A DNA stretch of 40,847 bases from an uncultured Porphyromonadaceae bacterium (GTDB lineage Bacteria > Bacteroidota > Bacteroidia > Bacteroidales > Muribaculaceae). Numbering within the stretch: the stretch's first letter is position 1; each line of letters opens with the position of its first letter. The notes beneath the pieces were generated by a model. The model was not told the DNA's origin. It saw only the letters and a list, made by a program, of their open reading frames with translations, and did not search any database. The position numbers were made by a program, and so were the translations under genes. Below, one piece after another: positions 37,420-40,847 of this stretch. The stretch covers positions 1 through 40,847 of the forward strand of contig CAMWNT010000007.1 in assembly GCA_947175695.1 (NCBI GenBank), written 5' to 3'.

Positions 37420-39375
37420 ATGAGCGACGTTATTAAACTTCTGCCCGATTCAGTGGCAAACCAGATAGCCGCCGGCGAGGTCATCCAGCGCCCGGCGTCG
37501 GTCATTAAGGAGCTCGTGGAGAACGCCGTCGACGCCGGCGCCACGGAGATCCGCATTTATCTCAAGGATGCAGGCCGCACGCTGATCCACGTGATCGACA
37601 ACGGCTGCGGCATGTCGACCGTCGACGCCCGTATGGCATTCGAGCGACACGCCACTTCAAAAATCACTCACGCCGACGATCTCTTCCGCCTCCACACAAT
37701 GGGGTTTCGCGGCGAAGCGCTCCCTTCGATCTGCGCCATCGCGCAGGTGGAGGTGAAGTCGCGCACGAAGGATTCCGAGATGGGCACTCTGCTTCAGATC
37801 AACGGCTCGAAGGTGGAGCGCCAGGAGCCTTGCGTCTGCGATACGGGCACATCGATCGCTGTGCGCAATATTTTCTTCAATGTCCCGGCGCGCCGCAAGT
37901 TTCTTAAAAGCGACAATGTCGAGCTCTCGAATATCATGCGCGAGTTCGAGCGACTGGCCCTTGTCAACAACAACATCCATATGTCGATCGACACCGGCAC
38001 TCGCCAGCTCGACCTGCGCCGCGCCTCGCTTCATCAGCGAATCCACGACATCTGGAAGAATAATCTGAAGATGGAGCTGCTGCCGGTCGAGATCGACACG
38101 GCGCTCGTGCGTGTGTCGGGCTATATCTCACGCCCGGAGTTCGCGCGGCGGCGCAACGCGTTGCAGTTTCTGATCGTCAACGGCCGCAACATGCGCCACC
38201 CCTATTTCCACAAGGCGATCCTCAGCTGCTACGATGGCTTGATAGCCACCGACACCCAGCCCTGCTATTTCCTGAAATTCGAGGTCGATCCGGCTTCGAT
38301 CGACGTCAATATCCACCCTACGAAAAACGAAATCAAATTCGAGTATGAGTCGGAGATATGGCCGTTGCTTGTGGCGGGCGTGAAGGCGTCGCTGGGCAAG
38401 AATGCCGCCGTTCCGTCGATCGATTTCAACGCCGAGGTTGTGCCTGTCAGTCCGGTCAGCCGGGGCGAGATCCCCGACCGCCCGACAATGGAGCTCCCGG
38501 CCGATTATAATCCCTTCGACGCCTATGGCGCCCCCGGGGAACCCGCCGATTCGTTTTCGCCGGATTTCAGCGGTTATAACCCCGGATTCGGCTCGACTGC
38601 CGGTTTTGAGCCGTCGGCGTCAGAATCCGGTCGCGCCGGCCGCGGCAACCCCACGTTCCGCTCCGGCGCCGCCCCGCGCGACTGGGAGAAGCTATATTCC
38701 GATTTCATCGGCCAGCGCATCGACAGCCACGCCGAAGGCGATGCCGCGGCGCCCGAAAACGACGCTCTGCTTCCGGGAATGGAAGCTCCGGAGCGACCGG
38801 CGAATATGTGTGTGCAATTCGCATTGAAATATATCATCTCCACCACCCGCGAGGGGATCATCATCGTCGATCAGCACCGCGCCCATCTCAAGCTCCTTTT
38901 CGAGCAGTTCATGCAGATCGGGCGGCAGAGCCGGGGCGTCACTCAGCGCGTGATGTTTCCGGAGTCGCTGACTCTGGAGCCGATGCAGCAGAGTGCGCTA
39001 CAGGAAGTGGAAGGCGATCTGAAGCGCCTCGGCTATGAATTGGAGTATGCCGAGGAGGATCGCTGGAATATCGTCGGCATACCGGCCGATCTCAACGCCG
39101 ATCCGCGCGACGTCATTCTGCGTGTGCTCGACAGTGTCAGCGAGGATTCGGCCGATTATGGCGAGGATCAGCAGCCGGCCGACGCAATGCTTTCGCGCGT
39201 GGCGCTTGCCATGGCGCGCAGCGCGGCCATCACCCGTGGACGGCGCCTCTCGGAAGAGGAGATGGAAAATCTCATCGGCGAACTCTTCGCCCTCCCCGAT
39301 CCGGCGTTGACCCCCACCGGCCGCCGCATCTATACACTCCTTGACGAAGCCGCCGTCAGTCGCCTGCTTCCGTAG
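37420..39375 (+). CDS. mutL: DNA mismatch repair protein MutL
   Basis: MSDVIKLLPDSVANQIAAGEVIQRPASVIKELVENAVDAGA; GFRGEALPSICAI; upstream extension of the ORF track overlaps ostA and is rejected. Confidence 0.96.
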   Translation: MSDVIKLLPDSVANQIAAGEVIQRPASVIKELVENAVDAGATEIRIYLKDAGRTLIHVIDNGCGMSTVDARMAFERHATSKITHADDLFRLHTMGFRGEALPSICAIAQVEVKSRTKDSEMGTLLQINGSKVERQEPCVCDTGTSIAVRNIFFNVPARRKFLKSDNVELSNIMREFERLALVNNNIHMSIDTGTRQLDLRRASLHQRIHDIWKNNLKMELLPVEIDTALVRVSGYISRPEFARRRNALQFLIVNGRNMRHPYFHKAILSCYDGLIATDTQPCYFLKFEVDPASIDVNIHPTKNEIKFEYESEIWPLLVAGVKASLGKNAAVPSIDFNAEVVPVSPVSRGEIPDRPTMELPADYNPFDAYGAPGEPADSFSPDFSGYNPGFGSTAGFEPSASESGRAGRGNPTFRSGAAPRDWEKLYSDFIGQRIDSHAEGDAAAPENDALLPGMEAPERPANMCVQFALKYIISTTREGIIIVDQHRAHLKLLFEQFMQIGRQSRGVTQRVMFPESLTLEPMQQSALQEVEGDLKRLGYELEYAEEDRWNIVGIPADLNADPRDVILRVLDSVSEDSADYGEDQQPADAMLSRVALAMARSAAITRGRRLSEEEMENLIGELFALPDPALTPTGRRIYTLLDEAAVSRLLP

Positions 39376-39543
39376 CCTCATCCCCGGCGGTTTTACTCCG
39401 ATAACGTTGTCGCGCCGGATTTACTCCGTAGCTTTGTCCAACGTGGAATTGAATGTAGGGGCCGGGGCGTCAGCTTGCTGAATCGCCGGCTTCACACTTC
39501 TTATCTCATCACTCATAAATTTGACTTAAAAACATCCATCCTC

Positions 39544-40847
39544 TTGTCGTCCATATCCGATAATATTCAGAAGGACAGCGCCGCGCGCCGTCCGATTTCG
39601 ACCGCCCGCGGGTGGCTCGCACTCTCTCCGATGATTGTGTTTCTGCTGTTATATGTAGCAGTATCGCTGATTATTAATGATTTTTATAAGATGCCGATCG
39701 CTGTGGCGCTGGTCGTGGCCTCGGCATGGAGCGTCATTATATTGCGCGACCGACCGCTGCTGAAGCGCATCGAAGTCTTCTCGCGCGCAGCCGGACATTC
39801 GAATATCCTATATATGATTTGGGTGTTTGTCCTAGCGGGTGCGTTTGCCACAATGGCCAAGGATATCGGTGCGGTCGACGCTACCGTGGCACTCGCGCTC
39901 CGCGCTTTCCCGCCGGAGTTCATGGTGCCGATGCTTTTCTTCGCCTCTTGTTTCATCTCGCTCTCGATCGGCACGTCGGTCGGCACGGTCGTCGCGCTGA
40001 CGCCGCTTGCCAACAGTATCGCGTGCGCGTCGGGAGGCAATGTGCCGTTCTTTGTGGCGGTCGTGCTCGGGGGCGCTTTCTTCGGCGACAACCTGTCGTT
40101 TATCTCCGACACGACGATCGCCGCGACACGCTCGCAGGGGTGTAACATGTCGGATAAGTTCAAGGCTAATCTCTGGATCGCGCTGCCTGCGGCTTTGGCC
40201 ACTCTTGCGATCTATATCGCCACGTCGGCCGCAACGAAGTCGGTAGAACTGCCACCGACTGCCGATCCCTGGCTGATCACCCCCTACATGGTGGTGCTTG
40301 CCACAGCGATCGCGGGCATCAATGTGACACTTGTGCTGTCGCTCGGATTGCTGACGACTCTCGGCTTCGGGTTGGCCAACGGTTTCACGGCGCTCGACAT
40401 GGCGTCGTCGGCCGGTGCGGGCATCGACGGCATGGGGAATCTGATCATCATCACTCTCCTTGCCTCAGGGATGCTCGGCATGATCAAGGAGGCGGGGGGC
40501 ATCCGCTTCATCCTCGATCGACTGACGCGCAAAGTGTCGGGACGTCGCGGCGGTCAGATGGTGATCGCGCTGCTTGTCGGCATCGTCAATCTCTGCACAG
40601 CCAACAACACTGTAGCGATCATCACCGTCGGCGGCATCTCGCGCGACATCAGCCGGCGCTATCGCATCGACCCGCGCAAATCGGCCTCGCTCCTCGACTC
40701 CACCTCCTGCATCGTGCAGTGTCTGATCCCCTACGGCGCGCAGACGCTGCTCGCCACCTCCCTGGCCGGCATCTCCCCCGCCGCCCCCTTCCGCTACCTC
40801 TACTACGTGGCGTATTCACAACGGCCGCGGCCGGCGAATAGAGAGGG
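39544..40847 (+). CDS. NhaC-family Na+/H+ antiporter, 3' partial at window edge
   Basis: Open frame (TTG 39544 or ATG 39631): WLALSPMIVFLLLYVAVSLIIND, FFGDNLSFISDTTIAATRSQGCNMSDKFKANL, ANNTVAIITVGGISRDIS; no stop before 40847. Confidence 0.85.
   Translation, partial: MSSISDNIQKDSAARRPISTARGWLALSPMIVFLLLYVAVSLIINDFYKMPIAVALVVASAWSVIILRDRPLLKRIEVFSRAAGHSNILYMIWVFVLAGAFATMAKDIGAVDATVALALRAFPPEFMVPMLFFASCFISLSIGTSVGTVVALTPLANSIACASGGNVPFFVAVVLGGAFFGDNLSFISDTTIAATRSQGCNMSDKFKANLWIALPAALATLAIYIATSAATKSVELPPTADPWLITPYMVVLATAIAGINVTLVLSLGLLTTLGFGLANGFTALDMASSAGAGIDGMGNLIIITLLASGMLGMIKEAGGIRFILDRLTRKVSGRRGGQMVIALLVGIVNLCTANNTVAIITVGGISRDISRRYRIDPRKSASLLDSTSCIVQCLIPYGAQTLLATSLAGISPAAPFRYLYYVAYSQRPRPANRE

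Noticed and set aside
39393-39438. Imperfect direct repeat tttactccgataacgttgtc / tttactccgtagctttgtcc
   Set aside because: Only two short diverged copies; not enough support for a functional call.

Overview
Chromosomal window that looks like Bacteroidales (Muribaculaceae-like codon usage and gene content; taxonomy is inference). Main content: a hypothetical protein and a PIF1-like helicase; an MFS transporter; an SDR epimerase; a co-directional minus-strand pyrimidine cluster (pyrC-K-D-F-E-B); a TrmH-family methyltransferase; a GH24-like lysozyme; a Fur-family regulator with a DUF1015 protein; an EamA permease; an AraC regulator; a nitroreductase; a class II ribonucleotide reductase; GH77 amylomaltase; a tolC-macA-macB tripartite export operon; a PPIase/surA/ostA/mutL run; and a partial NhaC-type antiporter. 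The strongest unexplained signal is a dispersed family of four intergenic elements (5545-5819, 19779-19963, 29071-29171, 30400-30589). They are built from telomere-like 7-bp units TTAGGNN. Three are dyads (G-rich left arm, C-rich right arm) around palindromic GATTAATCATGATTAATC cores, including a perfect 40-bp palindrome. At five of five flanking gene 3' ends the stop codon lies in, or directly abuts, the terminal 7-bp unit. Other notable items: a PyrB with a C-terminal PyrI-type zinc domain (C-X4-C-X23-C-X2-C); a candidate pyr-operon attenuator crossed by a leader ORF; a 33-bp array with 66-bp higher-order structure; a second dispersed inverted-repeat family (TTTAATCGTGTTAAA); and several perfect Bacteroidetes-type promoters. 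No tRNA, rRNA or CRISPR array was recognised.
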